From Kangiella marina (lineage in GTDB: Bacteria > Pseudomonadota > Gammaproteobacteria > Enterobacterales > Kangiellaceae), in contig NZ_BAABFV010000002.1 of the NCBI RefSeq assembly GCF_039541235.1, forward strand, positions 186,001 to 250,000: a stretch of 64,000 bases of DNA, given 5' to 3'. Of the stretch, positions 55,279-64,000 are shown piece after piece. Made by a program: the position numbers and the translations under genes. The number at the start of each line of letters is the position of its first letter. Position 1 is the stretch's first letter. A model generated the notes under the pieces. That model saw only the letters and a list, made by a program, of their open reading frames with translations, did no database searches and had not been told where the DNA came from.

Positions 55279-56505
55279 ATGTCGAAATCAACAGATAAAC
55301 GATTAATTGTGGGGCTTGATATTGGTACATCAAAAGTGGTGGCCATTGTTGGGGAAGTCGGCGCTGATGACACCGTCGATATTATTGGCATAGGTTCACA
55401 TCCATCGCGCGGTATGAAGAAAGGTGTGGTGGTGAATATTGAGTCTACTGTAGCCTCCATTCAGCGTGCAGTGGAAGAGGCTGAGCTGATGGCTGGCTGC
55501 CAGATTCATTCAGTCTATACCGGGATTGCAGGAAGCCATATCAAAAGCTTGAACTCTCACGGCATCGTGGCGATTAAAGATAACGAAGTCGCGCAGAGTG
55601 ATGTTGACCGAGTTATTGACGCTGCGAAAGCGGTGGCGATTCCCGCGGATCAAAAGATTATGCACGTATTGCCACAAGAGTTTGTGATCGATAACCAAGA
55701 AGGTATTCGTGAGCCGATTGGGATGTCTGGTGTTCGATTAGAAGCGAAAGTACATATGGTGACAGGCGCTGTTAGTGCTGCGCAGAACATTACTAAATGT
55801 GTAGCGCGTTGTGGACTAGAAACGGAAGACGTGATTTTAGAGCAGTTAGCATCGAGTTACTCCGTGTTAACTGAAGATGAAAAAGAGTTGGGTGTTTGCT
55901 TAATTGATATTGGCGGCGGAACAACAGACATCGCCATTTTTACTGGCGGCGCGATCCGTCACACAGCGGTTATTCCGATTGCTGGCGATCAAGTGACAAA
56001 CGATATCGCGGTTGCGCTTAGAACACCAACGCAACATGCGGAAGACATCAAAGTGAAATATGCGTGCGCATTGCGTCAGTTAACCAATCTGGATGAAACT
56101 ATTGAAGTTCCCGGTGTAGGGGAGCGTCAGCCGCGCAGAGTGTCGCGCCAGATTTTAGCTGAAGTGGTTGAGCCACGTTACAGCGAACTCTTTGAATTGG
56201 TTCACGCGGAAATTCGCCGTAGTGGATTCGAGAATTTAATTGCTTCGGGCATGGTCATCACCGGTGGCGGTTCGAAGATGGAAGGTTTGATGGAGCTGGC
56301 AGAGGAAGTGTTCCACATGCCGGTTCGTCAAGGGATGCCACAACACATCAAAGGTTTGGTCGATGTTGTGCGTAATCCAATTTATGCCACGGGCGTTGGT
56401 TTATTGATTTACGGTAAACAAGACGTAGGCCATCACCGTGAACGAAATGTGACTGGTTTTAATGGGCTCTGGGAGCGCATGAAAAGCTGGTTTAGTGGAT
56501 TTTAA
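55279..56505 (+). CDS. ftsA: Cell division protein FtsA
   Basis: FtsA is the actin-like protein that tethers FtsZ to the membrane. The 408-residue protein has the phosphate-1 motif VGLDIGTSKVVAIVGE, the 1C subdomain region, LIDIGGGTTDIAIF (phosphate-2), ITGGGSKMEGL (adenosine motif) and the C-terminal membrane-targeting helix GLWERMKSWFSGF. I chose ATG 55279; its GGAGG is 14 bases upstream, which is long, and an ATG at 55255 in frame inside ftsQ is the alternative. Confidence 0.95.
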   Translation: MSKSTDKRLIVGLDIGTSKVVAIVGEVGADDTVDIIGIGSHPSRGMKKGVVVNIESTVASIQRAVEEAELMAGCQIHSVYTGIAGSHIKSLNSHGIVAIKDNEVAQSDVDRVIDAAKAVAIPADQKIMHVLPQEFVIDNQEGIREPIGMSGVRLEAKVHMVTGAVSAAQNITKCVARCGLETEDVILEQLASSYSVLTEDEKELGVCLIDIGGGTTDIAIFTGGAIRHTAVIPIAGDQVTNDIAVALRTPTQHAEDIKVKYACALRQLTNLDETIEVPGVGERQPRRVSRQILAEVVEPRYSELFELVHAEIRRSGFENLIASGMVITGGGSKMEGLMELAEEVFHMPVRQGMPQHIKGLVDVVRNPIYATGVGLLIYGKQDVGHHRERNVTGFNGLWERMKSWFSGF

Positions 56506-56614
56506 TAACGACGTTCATTCGTCGTAATTAAAGTGGAGAAATCACTTAGGGTCTTTGAACTTTTAACGCAAGACTTAAGTGAACATTGGCTAAACAATCG
56601 AAGGGGATATAGTT
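56506..56614 (+). promoter_or_regulatory. ftsA-ftsZ spacer with two small hairpins
   Basis: ACGACG (56508-56513) pairs with CGTCGT (56520-56525) right after the ftsA stop, and AAGTG (56531-56535) pairs with CACTT (56543-56547). An ftsZ promoter may lie here, as in relatives, but no strong box pair was found. AAGGGG precedes the ftsZ ATG. Confidence 0.35.
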
Positions 56615-57784
56615 ATGCCTAATATGTTTGAACTCGTAGATAGCTGCCAAAATAGCGCAGTAATTAAGGTCATTGGTGTTGGTGGCGGCGGTGGTAACGC
56701 TGTCGAGCACATGGTGAAAGCTAACATCGATGGTGTTGAATTTATTTGTGCCAATACGGATGCACAGGCGTTGAACTCGTCGACAGCGAAGACAACAATC
56801 CAAATTGGTCAAAACATTACACGCGGCTTAGGTGCTGGAGCTAATCCAGACGTAGGTCGTCAGGCTGCATTAGAGGACCGTGAGCGTTTGATGGAAGTGC
56901 TGCAAGGCTCTGATATGGTATTCATTACCGCAGGTATGGGCGGTGGCACCGGTACAGGCGCTGCTCCAGTAATCGCAGAGATTGCGAAAGAAATGGGCAT
57001 CCTGACGGTCGCTGTGGTGACGAAACCGTTTAAGTTTGAGCGTAAAAAACGTATGAAACTGGCGGAAAACGGTATCGATGAATTACGCAATGTGGTTGAT
57101 TCATTGATTATTATTCCAAACGATAAGTTAGTGGCTCAGTTTGCTGGACTACGTTTAACGGAAGCGTTTGCATCCGCTAACTCGGTATTGCATGGTGCTG
57201 TACAAGGTATCGCCGAGTTGATTACTTGTCCTGGTTTAATCAACGTTGACTTTGCGGACGTTCGTACGGTCATGGCTGAGCAAGGCCAAGCGATGATGGG
57301 TACCGGTATCGCGTCTGGTGAAGGCCGTGCCCAAGTGGCTGCTGACATGGCGGTGGCGAGTCCACTGTTAGAAGATGTGGACCTTTCTGGAGCACGCGGT
57401 ATCTTGGTCAATGTGACAGCAAACGAAGAGTTCACGATTGATGAGTTTTCTGAGGTTTGTGAAGTTATCGAGGATATTGCCCATGAAGATGCTATCGTGG
57501 TCGTTGGTACTGCGATTGATGATTCGATGGGTGACGAAATGCGTGTAACCGTTGTTGCTACTGGCCTAGGTCAAGAAGCAGGTATGCGTCTAGTCGCTGA
57601 CAATAAAGAGAGAGAAGTCCGTAAACCAAGCGGTGAACTTGACTTTAACAAGCTTGATGTTCCACCTGCGGCACGTAAGCAGGCTGGCGTTGAAGAGTCT
57701 GAAAGAACGCAAAAAGTAGCCGTTGGAAGCGATGTTGATAACTTCTTGGATATTCCAGCGTTCTTGCGTAAGCAAGCAGACTAA
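56615..57784 (+). CDS. ftsZ: Cell division protein FtsZ
   Basis: FtsZ is the tubulin homologue that forms the Z-ring. The 389-residue protein has VIKVIGVGGGGGNAVEHM, the GTP signature GGGTGTG (residues 109-115), the T7 synergy loop NVDFADVRTVM and the C-terminal conserved peptide DIPAFLRKQ for FtsA/ZipA binding. The C-terminal linker is short, about 45 residues. Confidence 0.98.
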   Translation: MPNMFELVDSCQNSAVIKVIGVGGGGGNAVEHMVKANIDGVEFICANTDAQALNSSTAKTTIQIGQNITRGLGAGANPDVGRQAALEDRERLMEVLQGSDMVFITAGMGGGTGTGAAPVIAEIAKEMGILTVAVVTKPFKFERKKRMKLAENGIDELRNVVDSLIIIPNDKLVAQFAGLRLTEAFASANSVLHGAVQGIAELITCPGLINVDFADVRTVMAEQGQAMMGTGIASGEGRAQVAADMAVASPLLEDVDLSGARGILVNVTANEEFTIDEFSEVCEVIEDIAHEDAIVVVGTAIDDSMGDEMRVTVVATGLGQEAGMRLVADNKEREVRKPSGELDFNKLDVPPAARKQAGVEESERTQKVAVGSDVDNFLDIPAFLRKQAD

Positions 57785-58042
57785 CACAAGTTGAAAGCAG
57801 TAATGAACATTGGCAATGGAGAGAGATATGCCAACGCTAAGGAGTCAAGTGTTCTGATTCGATGAAACTAAACGCTTAACTCGCGTTCTAGAGCTAAGGA
57901 GGCACTCCCTTCGAGCCTCCTTAACTCACCTTGTTCTACATTCAGTGTTGATTAAGGGTGAACTTACGATAATCAGGGAATAGTGAGAATTTGTGTGGAA
58001 GATGCGAATTCAAACAAATGTTCAAAAAATGTTCAAAAATTA
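57785..58042. other. ftsZ-lpxC intergenic with a 9-bp hairpin
   Basis: TAAGGAGGC (57895-57903) and GCCTCCTTA (57915-57923) form a perfect stem with an 11-base loop, about 110 nt after the ftsZ stop. No T-run follows, so termination is not clear. No gene is seen. Confidence 0.5.
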
Positions 58043-58071
58043 TTCAAACAATAGAAATATTGTGGTAATAT
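58009..58071 (+). promoter_or_regulatory. lpxC promoter with phased TTCAAA repeats
   Basis: TTCAAA (58043-58048), 17-bp spacer, TAATAT (58066-58071). TTCAAA also occurs at 58009, 58021 and 58032, so four copies are spaced 12, 11 and 11 bp, the last being the -35 box. This looks like a helically phased site for a regulator or an A-rich upstream element. Confidence 0.55.
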
Positions 58072-58102
58072 GCGCTAAAATTCAGACATCTTTCACCCTA
58101 AA

Positions 58103-58120
58103 TTCTTGATTTATCAAGAA
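58103..58120 (+). repeat. Small hairpin before the lpxC ribosome site
   Basis: TTCTTGAT (58103-58110) and ATCAAGAA (58113-58120) are perfect complements just before GGAG (58124-58127). Confidence 0.5.
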
Positions 58121-58136
58121 GTTGGAGAAACACCGA

Positions 58137-59051
58137 ATGATACGACAACGTACGTTGAAAACAACCATTCGCGCCACTGGCGTAGGTTTACACACTGGAG
58201 ATAAAGTGTATTTGACCCTACGACCAGCACCAGTGGATACAGGGATTGTGTTCCGTCGCGTTGATCTAGACCCAATTGTAGAAATTGATGCTAAACCTGA
58301 AAATGTGGGTGATACCACGCTTTCCACCTGTTTGGTGAAAGGTGATGTGCGTATTTCTACTGTCGAGCACCTTTTATCAGCAATGGCTGGTTTGGGGCTT
58401 GATAATGCTTACATTGATGTGTCTGCGCCTGAAGTTCCGATTATGGACGGCAGTGCGAGCCCATTTGTTTTCTTGCTGCAATCAGCTGGCGTGACTGAGC
58501 AGAATGCACCAAAGAAATTTATTAAGATTAAGAAAAAAGTGACTGTCGAAGACGGTGACAAAAAAGCAACGTTCGAGCCATTTGATGGTTTTAAAGTCGC
58601 TTTTACGATCGATTTTGATCACCCGGTATTTAAGAAAAGCAGCCAGACTTCTGTGATCGACTTTTCTACGACCTCTTTCGTGAAGGAAGTGAGTCGAGCG
58701 CGTACGTTTGGTTTTATGAAAGACATTGAGTTCTTGCGTGCCAACAACCTTGCGCTAGGAGGAAGCCAAGATAACGCTATCGTGATGGATGATTACCGTG
58801 TTCTTAATGAAGATGGTTTACGTTATGACGATGAGTTTGTTAAGCACAAGATTCTCGATGCAATCGGTGATTTATTCTTATTGGGCCATAGCTTGATTGG
58901 TTCTTTCACAGGCTATAAATCAGGACATGCGCTAAACAACCAGTTAATTCGTACGCTAATGGCGGATGAGTCAACGTGGGAACTGGCGACGTATGAAGAT
59001 GCTAAAACAGCGCCAATTTCATACATCATGAACCCTGTGCTTTCTGTTTAA
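58137..59051 (+). CDS. lpxC: UDP-3-O-acyl-GlcNAc deacetylase LpxC
   Basis: LpxC is the zinc deacetylase that commits precursors to lipid A. The 304-residue protein starts [21 protein letters not shown], with the zinc ligand His in [14 protein letters not shown], further ligands in HKILDAIGD (His and Asp) and the C-terminal basic patch GHSLIG. GGAG lies 9 bases before ATG 58137; an upstream TTG in frame is less likely. In E. coli the level of LpxC is controlled by FtsH proteolysis; the C-terminus here ends in MNPVLSV. Confidence 0.97.
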   Translation: MIRQRTLKTTIRATGVGLHTGDKVYLTLRPAPVDTGIVFRRVDLDPIVEIDAKPENVGDTTLSTCLVKGDVRISTVEHLLSAMAGLGLDNAYIDVSAPEVPIMDGSASPFVFLLQSAGVTEQNAPKKFIKIKKKVTVEDGDKKATFEPFDGFKVAFTIDFDHPVFKKSSQTSVIDFSTTSFVKEVSRARTFGFMKDIEFLRANNLALGGSQDNAIVMDDYRVLNEDGLRYDDEFVKHKILDAIGDLFLLGHSLIGSFTGYKSGHALNNQLIRTLMADESTWELATYEDAKTAPISYIMNPVLSV

Positions 59052-59092
59052 TAAGAACTTAAACAAGTATTTAGCACCGGTATTTTTTACGA

Positions 59093-59476
59093 TCAGATTT
59101 GACTTGGCTTTACTTTTATCTGAATATTAGCCAATGAGTAGTGGCCAGCCTTTCGTAGGTTGGTCAGTAAATCTGAAGAGATATAACGAAGTCGTGTACT
59201 CCAAGCTGCATTTTCCGCAGTGATGATTAGACTGGTTTGATTATACTCAGAGACCATACAGTGGTCTTTTAGCTCGTCAGGCAGTAATTTTTGTACATCT
59301 TCGTTTATGGATTTGAGGCTGTTGGATTGTTTCAATAGCCCTTTAAGCAAGCTGTCTGGCTTGCTAAGAATGTCAGCCACGGACTTGGCTCGGGAAGGAC
59401 GCTTCATAAGCTTTATGCTTCTGGGCTTAGTGGGTGTTAGGTTACTATTGTAATCTGACGAACTTGAATTTGTCAT
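59093..59476 (-). CDS. dciA: DciA-family protein (DUF721), replicative helicase loader
   Basis: DciA is the ancestral loader of the DnaB helicase in bacteria that lack DnaC or DnaI. The DUF721 KH-like domain is seen in RAKSVADILSKPDSLLKGLL, LPDELKDHCMVSEYNQTSLI and ITAENAAWSTRLRYISSDL. Position between lpxC and secA is typical of DciA in gammaproteobacteria outside the enterics. I chose ATG 59476 (127 aa); no start has a strong ribosome site, and ATG 59407 is also possible. It is the only minus-strand gene in the 40-64 kb region. Confidence 0.88.
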   Translation of the reverse strand: MTNSSSSDYNSNLTPTKPRSIKLMKRPSRAKSVADILSKPDSLLKGLLKQSNSLKSINEDVQKLLPDELKDHCMVSEYNQTSLIITAENAAWSTRLRYISSDLLTNLRKAGHYSLANIQIKVKPSQI

Positions 59477-59555
59477 CCGGTACCGCGGATAAAACCGCAA
59501 AAGATTGTAAACACGAGTGTTACAATTTCGATGACTTGAGTAACTTTGGTTGATT

Positions 59556-60479
59556 ATGCGAATTACGATTATTAAAAGTGATCAGAAAGGAATCAAGGCT
59601 TTGGAATTAGGACGATCTAAGCTAGTGGTGACAGTACTACTGAGCATGCTCAGCTTGGTTGCTGTGGTTACTGCTACCTTCTATATCACTAAATGGGTTC
59701 TTCAGCAGGACTTAGTGAGTGAATCTGCGATCCAGAAATGGCAAGTCGAATTAACTCAGCAAAAAGAAGAGTTAGAGCGGGCTAAAAAATTATCGGAAGA
59801 TAAAGTACAGGCATTGTCGAGCCGTTTGGCTTCGATGCAGGCACACATCCTGCGGTTAGATGCAGCCGGTGCGCGTTTAGCAGAGGAAGCCGGAATCACA
59901 GAAGAGTTTGGCTTTGGTGCGGCTCCTGCGATGGGTGGTCCGTCTGAAGGCGATAGCGCCGACAAGGCAACCTACCATGATGTTGCTTCTTCGTTGGATA
60001 CGATTCAAAGTTCTATTGAAGCGAAAGAACAGCAACTCTTTGCGCTAGAGTCATTACTGCTTGATAAAAATATTAGTGCTGAGCAAAAAATTACTGGTCG
60101 TCCTGTTAATACAGGATGGTTATCATCGCCCTACGGTTATCGGGCAGATCCTTTCTCGGGTAAGCGTGCTTGGCATGCCGGGATCGACTTTTCAGCTTTA
60201 GCTGGCTCGGATGTGGTGGCTACCGCAGCAGGCGTAGTGACAACGGTTGAGCGCAAAGCGGGCTATGGAATTTTTGTTGAAGTTAGCCATGGTGATGGCT
60301 ACACAACACGTTACGGTCATAATAAAGCCGTGTTGGTGAAGAAAGGTGACCTTGTTGAAAAGGGTGAAACCATCGCAAAAGTTGGCAGCACCGGACGATC
60401 GACCGGACCTCATGTGCATTACGAAGTCACTCGAAATGGTAAACGCGTCAACCCATGGCGTTATCTCAAAGAGTCGTAG
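59556..60479 (+). CDS. M23-family peptidoglycan endopeptidase, membrane-anchored
   Basis: This 307-residue protein has a membrane helix (about residues 22-45), a coiled coil (about 55-105) and a LytM/M23 domain with the zinc ligands HAGIDF and HVHYE, plus YGHNKAVLVKKGDLVEKGETIA. All metal ligands appear present, so it may be active, or regulate amidases as EnvC does. It sits between lpxC and secA as in Pseudomonas. It diverges from dciA. Confidence 0.9.
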   Translation: MRITIIKSDQKGIKALELGRSKLVVTVLLSMLSLVAVVTATFYITKWVLQQDLVSESAIQKWQVELTQQKEELERAKKLSEDKVQALSSRLASMQAHILRLDAAGARLAEEAGITEEFGFGAAPAMGGPSEGDSADKATYHDVASSLDTIQSSIEAKEQQLFALESLLLDKNISAEQKITGRPVNTGWLSSPYGYRADPFSGKRAWHAGIDFSALAGSDVVATAAGVVTTVERKAGYGIFVEVSHGDGYTTRYGHNKAVLVKKGDLVEKGETIAKVGSTGRSTGPHVHYEVTRNGKRVNPWRYLKES

Positions 60480-60497
60480 ACTTGCATTATACAGCCT

Positions 60498-60525
60498 AAA
60501 GCCGAGCATCAAGCTCGGCTTTTTT
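60498..60525 (+). terminator. Rho-independent terminator after the M23 peptidase gene
   Basis: AAAGCCGAGC (stem from 60501), 5-base loop, GCTCGGC (60513-60519) and T6. Confidence 0.9.
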
Positions 60526-60829
60526 ATAGCTTCGCTTTTTTTCGTCATTCTTAAATAGCCACTCCCTAAGTCTTAACCCTTCAAATAGTTACTCGTCAAA
60601 TAGCCATTCCGAAATAGCAATGGATGCTATTGAAATTTCAGTTGATAACCCCCATAAGTTGGTGATACTTGCTCGAAAAGCCCGATCAGGCGTTTACAGC
60701 TTCTAGAATATCGGTACAATCGAGTGCTTAATGATAATTCCCTAAACAATTGTTGCTTCCTAGAACAAAGGTCTTGAGCCGAAAAAAGAGTCTACAGTTG
60801 TTTAATAACTTGATAAAAGAACCAATAGC
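60526..60829 (+). promoter_or_regulatory. secA upstream region with promoter and AAATAG repeats
   Basis: AAATAG occurs at 60553, 60583, 60598 and 60612, the last three spaced about 15 bp. TTTACA (60693-60698), 16-bp spacer and TACAAT (60715-60720) form a good promoter, giving a leader of about 100 nt. There is no secM-like frame. Confidence 0.6.
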
Positions 60830-63544
60830 ATGAGTCTTCTTAGCAAAATATTTGGCAGTCGAAATCAACGCACAATTAAACGTATGGGAAAGCAGGTTGA
60901 GCGTATCAACCAGCTTGAGGCTGAGTTTGAAGCTTTAAGTGACGAACAGGTTAAGGCTAAAACCGAGGAATTCAAGCAACGTCTTGAGCAGGGTGAAAGT
61001 CTTGATGACATATTGCCAGAAGCGTTTGCCGCCGTTCGAGAGGCCAGTAAGCGTACGCTGGGTATGCGCCATTTTGATGTGCAATTGATTGGTGGTATGA
61101 CTCTACACCAAGGAAAGATTGGTGAGATGCGAACTGGTGAAGGTAAGACGCTTGTGGCGACCTTGCCGGTGTATTTGAATGCTTTGTCAGGTAAAGGCGT
61201 TCACGTCATCACAGTGAATGATTATCTTGCACAACGTGATGCTGAGTGGATGGCGCCAGTTTATGATTTCCTTGGTATGTCTGTGGGGGTGATTTTATCA
61301 GGTCAAAGCCATGAGCAGAAAAAAGATGCTTATGGTTCAGACATTACCTATGGCACCAATAATGAATACGGTTTCGATTATCTTCGCGACAATATGGCGT
61401 TTGAGAAAGAACAGCGTGTACAGCGCGAACTCAACTTTGCCGTTATCGATGAGGTTGATTCGATTTTAATCGATGAAGCCCGAACACCTTTGATCATTTC
61501 TGGACAAGCTGAGGATAGCTCGGAAATGTATCGCGCCATCAATCAACTTATCCCCAAGCTCGAAGCTCAAGAGAAAGAGTCAGAGGAAGGCGAAGAAGAT
61601 ACGGGTGACTACACGATTGATGAAAAAGGCAAGCAAGCGAATCTGACAGAATTGGGTCAGGAGCGCATTGAAGACTTGTTGCGTAAAACAGGTTTGCTCC
61701 CTGAAGGGCAAAGTCTTTATAGCCCAGCCAGTATCATGTTGTTGCACCATGTTAATGCGGCATTGAGAGCGCATAAGCTCTTCAAAAAAGACGTTGATTA
61801 CGTGGTTAAGGACAACGAAGTGGTTATTGTTGATGAGCATACTGGACGTACCATGCCGGGGCGTCGTTGGTCTGATGGTTTACACCAAGCGATCGAAGCC
61901 AAAGAAGGTGTGAACATTCAGAATGAAAACCAAACGCTAGCTTCAATTACCTTCCAGAATTACTTCCGCTTGTACAACAAACTCTCGGGTATGACCGGTA
62001 CTGCAGATACTGAAGCCACCGAGCTTCATATGATCTACGGCTTGGAAGTTGTGGTTATTCCTACCAATAAGCCTATGCAGCGCTTAGACATGCCTGATTT
62101 GATTTACTTAAGCAAGGAAGAAAAGTACGCCGCAATTATTGAAGAGATTAAAGACCTGCAGGCGAAAGGCCAACCTATTTTGGTGGGTACTGTTTCTATT
62201 GAGTCTTCAGAGTTAATTTCTAAAGCGCTGAAAAAAGGCAAGATTAAGCACCAAGTCTTGAACGCGAAGTTCCATGCGAAAGAAGCCGATATTATTGCTC
62301 AAGCTGGTCGAGCTGGGTCAGTGACCATCGCGACTAACATGGCAGGGCGTGGTACCGATATCGTGCTTGGCGGTAACTTGCAGGCGGATATTGCTGCTTT
62401 GGGCGAAAACCCAAGTGACGATAAAATTGCTAAGGCTAAAGAAGAGTGGCAAAAACGCCATGATGAAGTGCTTAACGCGGGTGGTTTAGCGATTATTGGT
62501 ACTGAGCGACACGAGTCTCGTCGTATTGATAACCAGCTACGTGGTCGTTCGGGTCGTCAGGGTGATCCGGGTTTAAGTCGCTTTTATCTATCACTTGAAG
62601 ATGATCTGATGCGTATTTTCGCTTCAGAGCGTTTAGGCATGATGATGCAGCGTTTTGGGTGGGAAGAAGGCGAAGCGCTTGAACATAAAATGGTTTCTCG
62701 TGCTATTGAAAACGCTCAACGTAAGGTGGAGCAGCGTAACTTTGATATGCGTAAAAACCTGCTTGAATATGACGATGTGGCTAATGATCAGCGCCGAGTC
62801 ATTTACGAGCAACGTAATGAGTTGATGGAATCTGATGATATTCAGGAAACCGTTGAAGATATGCGCTATGACGTGGTGCAGGATATTATAAGCCAATATG
62901 TGCCGCCACAGTCTATTGAGGAAATGTGGGACATCAAAGGATTAGAGCAGCGCGTTGACCAAGAGTTTGATATTGAGCTACCGATTCAGAAGTGGCTTGA
63001 TGAGGACGACAAGTTTGCTGAAGAAGAGTTACGCGAAAAGCTTTACCAAGAAATCCAGTCTGGCTACGAAGCTAAAGAAGCAGCGCTGCCAGATCCAAAA
63101 ATGATGCGTCAGCTGGAAAAGCAAGTCATGCTACAGCACCTTGATATGCACTGGAAAGAGCATCTTGGTAACATGGATCACTTGAGACAAAGTATCCACT
63201 TACGCAGTTACGCGCAAAAGAACCCAAAGCAAGAGTATAAGCGTGAAGCGTTTGAACTTTTCTCTGGCTTGCTAGATAACCTTAAACACGATGTTGTGAC
63301 GGTGCTGTCGAAAGTTAAGTTCCGTATGCCTGAAGAAGTTGAAGCCATGGAGCGTCAACAGCGTGATTCATCACAGATGAATGCACAACACGATTCAGCT
63401 TCAGCGATGCCAGCAGAGCAAGAGAGTGAGACGCAGCGTCAGGCGGAAACCTTTGTTCGTGAGCAACCCAAGGTCGGACGAAATGAGCCATGCCCTTGTG
63501 GATCTGGTAAAAAATTCAAACATTGCCACGGAAAAGCCTCGTAA
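60830..63544 (+). CDS. secA: Preprotein translocase ATPase SecA
   Basis: SecA drives export of proteins through SecYEG. The 904-residue protein has Walker [25 protein letters not shown], the [19 protein letters not shown] motif (DEAD-like Walker B), [10 protein letters not shown], and the C-terminal zinc-binding tail [14 protein letters not shown] for SecB and phospholipid binding. The linker before the tail is rich in Gln and Ser. Confidence 0.98.
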   Translation: MSLLSKIFGSRNQRTIKRMGKQVERINQLEAEFEALSDEQVKAKTEEFKQRLEQGESLDDILPEAFAAVREASKRTLGMRHFDVQLIGGMTLHQGKIGEMRTGEGKTLVATLPVYLNALSGKGVHVITVNDYLAQRDAEWMAPVYDFLGMSVGVILSGQSHEQKKDAYGSDITYGTNNEYGFDYLRDNMAFEKEQRVQRELNFAVIDEVDSILIDEARTPLIISGQAEDSSEMYRAINQLIPKLEAQEKESEEGEEDTGDYTIDEKGKQANLTELGQERIEDLLRKTGLLPEGQSLYSPASIMLLHHVNAALRAHKLFKKDVDYVVKDNEVVIVDEHTGRTMPGRRWSDGLHQAIEAKEGVNIQNENQTLASITFQNYFRLYNKLSGMTGTADTEATELHMIYGLEVVVIPTNKPMQRLDMPDLIYLSKEEKYAAIIEEIKDLQAKGQPILVGTVSIESSELISKALKKGKIKHQVLNAKFHAKEADIIAQAGRAGSVTIATNMAGRGTDIVLGGNLQADIAALGENPSDDKIAKAKEEWQKRHDEVLNAGGLAIIGTERHESRRIDNQLRGRSGRQGDPGLSRFYLSLEDDLMRIFASERLGMMMQRFGWEEGEALEHKMVSRAIENAQRKVEQRNFDMRKNLLEYDDVANDQRRVIYEQRNELMESDDIQETVEDMRYDVVQDIISQYVPPQSIEEMWDIKGLEQRVDQEFDIELPIQKWLDEDDKFAEEELREKLYQEIQSGYEAKEAALPDPKMMRQLEKQVMLQHLDMHWKEHLGNMDHLRQSIHLRSYAQKNPKQEYKREAFELFSGLLDNLKHDVVTVLSKVKFRMPEEVEAMERQQRDSSQMNAQHDSASAMPAEQESETQRQAETFVREQPKVGRNEPCPCGSGKKFKHCHGKAS

Positions 63545-63549
63545 GAAAT

Positions 63550-63927
63550 ATGGCAGTCATTAAAGTCGCGGTCGCAGTCATTATTATTGCCGACCGCGTG
63601 CTTATTGCTAAAAGGGCAAAAAGCCAACATCAAGGCGGGCTTTGGGAGTTTCCCGGTGGAAAGTTCGAAAATGGCGAGTCGCTAGAGCAGGCTGCTCAAA
63701 GAGAGTGCTTTGAAGAGCTGGATATCATCCCAGCAAGCGTGGAACCTTTGACGGTGATCGAGCATGACTATGATGATAAGTCTGTGCGCTTGGAAGTTTG
63801 TGTAGTCAAAGATTATCTAGGTGTACCTAACGGAAAAGAAGGCCAGCCTCTTATATGGTGTCCGCGTCACCGATTAAGCGATTACCAGTTCCCTGAGGCA
63901 AATCAAGCCATCCTTAAGCTAATCTGA
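63550..63927 (+). CDS. mutT: 8-oxo-dGTP diphosphatase MutT (Nudix)
   Basis: MutT hydrolyses 8-oxo-dGTP to prevent A-C transversions. The 125-residue protein has the Nudix box G-x5-E-x7-RE-x2-EE (residues 37-57) with the final consensus Gly replaced by Asp58 in EELDII. GLWEFPGGK precedes it. I chose ATG 63550 over a longer frame that overlaps secA. The secA-mutT adjacency is widespread. Confidence 0.93.
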   Translation: MAVIKVAVAVIIIADRVLIAKRAKSQHQGGLWEFPGGKFENGESLEQAAQRECFEELDIIPASVEPLTVIEHDYDDKSVRLEVCVVKDYLGVPNGKEGQPLIWCPRHRLSDYQFPEANQAILKLI

Positions 63928-64000
63928 ATTAGTATCCTCAGTTCTCGCCAATTCTTGTACTGTATTTGGGTCAAGTTGTTGTCCAGCAATTTTATGTCCT
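63919..64000 (-). CDS. Possible 3' end of a minus-strand gene
   Basis: Twenty-six codons are open from the window end to a TAG stop at 63921-63919, overlapping the mutT end by 9 bases. The peptide GHKIAGQQLDPNTVQELART plus a short tail looks protein-like but matches nothing I know; a stop-free run this short can occur by chance. Confidence 0.25.
   Translation of the reverse strand, partial: GHKIAGQQLDPNTVQELARTEDTNSD

Overview
The window is chromosomal core DNA from a gammaproteobacterium of moderate GC, with no sign of prophage, insertion sequence, integron or CRISPR. Gene content and order (rng-yhdP-nit-tldD-darP-pmbA, the lpt/kds/ptsN block, rplM-rpsI-petABC-sspAB, diaA-yraN-lpoA-rsmI-rnpB, the dcw cluster, then lpxC-dciA-M23 peptidase-secA-mutT) fit an aerobic, Gram-negative, LPS-bearing cell. 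The arrangement resembles the Pseudomonas/Oceanospirillales/Kangiella side of the class more than the enterics (DciA between lpxC and secA, a petABC bc1 complex beside sspAB, no secM). The genus is inference only.

Layout. 1-9451: RNase G (5' end outside the window), YhdP, a nitrilase, TldD, DarP (opposite strand) and PmbA. 9458-17895, minus strand: MgtE, RapZ, EIIA-Ntr, HPF, then the LPS-export and KDO genes lptB-lptA-lptC-kdsC-kdsD and a Na+/Ca2+ exchanger. rpoN, npr and the mla genes are absent from the places they usually hold here. 18349-26437: IbaG, MurA, DegS, ZapG, a YjdF-type membrane protein, a secreted charged-helix protein, an alpha/beta hydrolase, ZapE, an unknown membrane protein and an HU-like protein. 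26637-31727: the rplM-rpsI operon behind a structured leader, petABC and sspAB. 31786-37133: DolP, DiaA, YraN and LpoA on the minus strand, then RsmI, a DUF3016 protein and the RNase P RNA.

37134-40750 is the least ordinary part. It holds clusters of palindromic repeats, a SpoU-type methyltransferase, a 76-residue gene of unknown function, and between that gene and glsA a stretch whose minus strand reads as a CsrB/RsmZ-type CsrA-sequestering RNA. It has fourteen GGA motifs, most in hairpin loops, with a GacA/UvrY-like box about 60 bp upstream of the inferred start. This was the most interesting non-coding signal found.

40497-59051 is an intact dcw cluster (mraZ to ftsZ, then lpxC), read from one strong promoter followed by four 10-bp repeats that look like MraZ boxes. 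Peptidoglycan precursor enzymes (MurA, MurC-G, MraY, Ddl), divisome proteins (FtsL, I, W, Q, A, Z, plus ZapE and ZapG), the LpoA activator and LPS enzymes (LpxC, KdsC/D, LptA/B/C) make this largely an envelope-building and cell-division region. The window ends with dciA, an M23 peptidase, secA and mutT.
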